The translations under genes were made by a program, and so were the position numbers. Shown here in pieces: positions 62,807-64,000 of a stretch of DNA of 64,000 nucleotides. Position 1 is the stretch's first letter, and the number at the start of each line of letters is the position of its first letter. Source of the DNA: Thermogemmatispora sp042408965 (GTDB lineage Bacteria; Chloroflexota; Ktedonobacteria; Ktedonobacterales; Ktedonobacteraceae); contig JBHOQN010000128.1 of assembly GCA_042408965.1 (NCBI GenBank), forward strand, positions 1-64,000. The letters run 5' to 3'. The notes under the pieces are model-generated. The model ran no database searches. It saw nothing but the letters and a program-made list of their open reading frames with translations, and had not been told where the DNA came from.

Positions 62807-63739
62807 ATGAGCACTCATAGTTCCGACGACCGCTCCGGGCCGCCAGACGTTCGCCGTCAGCAGTTTGTGATCATGAATCACCTTCTCAGAGCCATTGCTA
62901 CGATGTACAGCATCGATGAACTCTTTCAGTGGCTCTGCTATGCCTTCGTCGAGCATTTCCAGATCGAGCTGGTTGAGTTCTGGACCCCCCTGCTCACTCC
63001 TGCCAGAAGCACCACGCTGCACCTGCGCATGATGCTGACCCGTGATCCTGCTCTGCCTGAGCAGATTGTGCTCAACGAGCAGATGAGCCTCATCGCTCAG
63101 CGCCTTACCTTCGAGCAGCGTGGCAGTCAGACATTACCGATCGACGCGCTATTCCCCTCTCACCAGTCGGCCCTGTTGAAGCGCTACTATCTCCACTACT
63201 GCCTCGGCGGCTTCATGGCCGGCCCGGTGCTCTTGCCACCTCCACCGGCGGTGCCAGGTCCCCAGGAGCCACTCCCCTTCACCGTGACCTACCTGCTCTT
63301 TCTCTTCCATCCGCCCCAGCAGGAGCTGCCAACGGCCGTGATGACCATTCTCCGCCAGGCCTTCGGTCTGGCCACCAATCGCGGGCTGCTGCTGAATGCC
63401 CAGAGCCGGCCGGCCGTCCCGCTGACTCCCCCCCCAGCGGCTCCGCCATCCTCGGCCCAGAGGCCAGGCAGACTGATTCCGCGGCGCAAAGAGGATGCTG
63501 AGCTGTTGATGTCCGAGAATCCATTCTCACGCTCAGCCGTCATCTCCGACAAGCGCGCCCGCCTGCTGCACGGAGCAATCGACGGGGTCCAGAATATCAA
63601 TGAGCTGGCTCGCAGCACTGGCATGGAGATGAGGGATGTGATCACCGCCCTGCAGGTGCTGGTGAAGATGCGCCGGGTCGAACTCTACGAGCCTGACGGG
63701 CGCCTTGCCTCTACGGAGTGGCTGTTTGAACAGCAATGA
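62807..63739 (+). CDS. Putative regulator with sensor-like N-terminus and winged-helix-like C-terminus
   Basis: The 310-residue protein has an N-terminal region (NHLLRAIATMYSIDELFQWL, CYAFVEHFQIELVEFW) of GAF-like character, a Pro/Ala-rich linker near residues 205-225 and a C-terminal segment HGAIDGVQNINELARSTGME then VITALQVLVKMRRVELYEPD that resembles a winged helix. It is likely cytoplasmic. No close family is recognised. GAGG lies 11 nt upstream of ATG 62807; a TTG at 62801 is an alternative. Confidence 0.6.
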   Translation: MSTHSSDDRSGPPDVRRQQFVIMNHLLRAIATMYSIDELFQWLCYAFVEHFQIELVEFWTPLLTPARSTTLHLRMMLTRDPALPEQIVLNEQMSLIAQRLTFEQRGSQTLPIDALFPSHQSALLKRYYLHYCLGGFMAGPVLLPPPPAVPGPQEPLPFTVTYLLFLFHPPQQELPTAVMTILRQAFGLATNRGLLLNAQSRPAVPLTPPPAAPPSSAQRPGRLIPRRKEDAELLMSENPFSRSAVISDKRARLLHGAIDGVQNINELARSTGMEMRDVITALQVLVKMRRVELYEPDGRLASTEWLFEQQ

Positions 63740-63774
63740 ACACAGTTCTGGCTTGACCAGGGAAGGAGAGAGAC

Positions 63775-64000
63775 GTGGGTATCAGTTGGATGCCTATCTT
63801 GCTTGCCATTATTCTTATTTCCACGACGTTCTTTATCACCTTGCGCGTGGCCGTGGTCTATCCACGAGTGCGCAGCACACGCCTGCTGATCCTGGGCATC
63901 GCGATGGGCGTCATCGGGCTGACTGCCCTGGGTGACCTGCTCTCGATGCTGATTACGAGCGTGACGCTGCACACTGACTGGTTCCTCTACCTGGGCCAGG
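63775..64000 (+). CDS. Multi-pass membrane protein, 5' part
   Basis: A frame opens with GTG at 63775, supported by an excellent ribosome-binding site (GGAAGGAG, 6 nt away), and runs off the window. It encodes two hydrophobic segments (PILLAIILISTTFFITLRVA, LLILGIAMGVIGLTALGDLL), about 75 residues so far. It follows the regulator gene by 35 nt and probably belongs to the same operon. Function is not identifiable from this part. Confidence 0.65.
   Translation, partial: MGISWMPILLAIILISTTFFITLRVAVVYPRVRSTRLLILGIAMGVIGLTALGDLLSMLITSVTLHTDWFLYLGQ

Overview
The window is GC-rich chromosomal DNA with densely packed genes on both strands. The gene set suggests Chloroflexota, most likely a Ktedonobacteria/Thermogemmatispora-type organism. 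Pointers are a large kinase plus pseudokinase protein, DUF1385, type 2 isopentenyl-diphosphate isomerase, a T-box-controlled thrS, a glyoxylate shunt, IS200/IS605 elements and several lineage-type unknown membrane proteins. This assignment is inferred from gene content; no rRNA or tRNA gene was seen.

Layout. 1-300: left end and 5' part of an IS200/IS605 tnpA. 384-5500: Ser/Thr kinase, a twice-frameshifted B3/B4 gene, an ownerless promoter/operator, an Rrf2 regulator and citrate synthase. 5660-8744: acyltransferase 3 and a solitary cobyrinate diamide synthase. 8805-18746: a nine-gene minus-strand sugar operon (isomerase, split transketolase, FGGY kinase, SorC regulator, DUF2291, ribose-type ABC transporter) with a promoter and tandem operators at its head; the enzyme set resembles D-apiose catabolism. 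18910-23685: ECF sigma/anti-sigma pair, TlpA-like thioredoxin, membrane protein, HtrA protease. 24036-31843: XRE regulator, TPR protein, HD phosphohydrolase, HAD phosphatase, a dual-specificity phosphatase/DUF1385/glycolipid glycosyltransferase operon, and L31. 32258-39079: NiCoT nickel/cobalt permease with a Nur-like box; purB, a GT-C glycosyltransferase and fni; mobA; a membrane protein. 39386-43873: DUF1611 and dipeptide epimerase genes around two minus-strand genes, then S21. 44165-49847: HD protein, a pair of membrane proteins that together carry a complete Cas4-type nuclease motif set, a methyltransferase, an ornithine cyclodeaminase-type protein and an EamA exporter. 49915-53513: T-box leader and thrS, then tmk and a GrpB-family gene. 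53547-60387: malate synthase, isocitrate lyase and an enlarged SecA. 60750-62790: lactate permease gene destroyed by a TnpB-type element and a second rearrangement. 62807-64000: a putative regulator and the start of a membrane protein.

How it works together. Citrate synthase, isocitrate lyase and malate synthase allow TCA and glyoxylate-shunt growth on acetate-type carbon. The sugar operon would import a pentose-like sugar, isomerise and phosphorylate it and split it by transketolase, under its own SorC regulator. The most novel-looking item is the two-gene, membrane-anchored split Cas4-like module at 44910-45985. Other leads are the Nur-like box before the nickel permease, the SecA insertion and the sugar operon's substrate.
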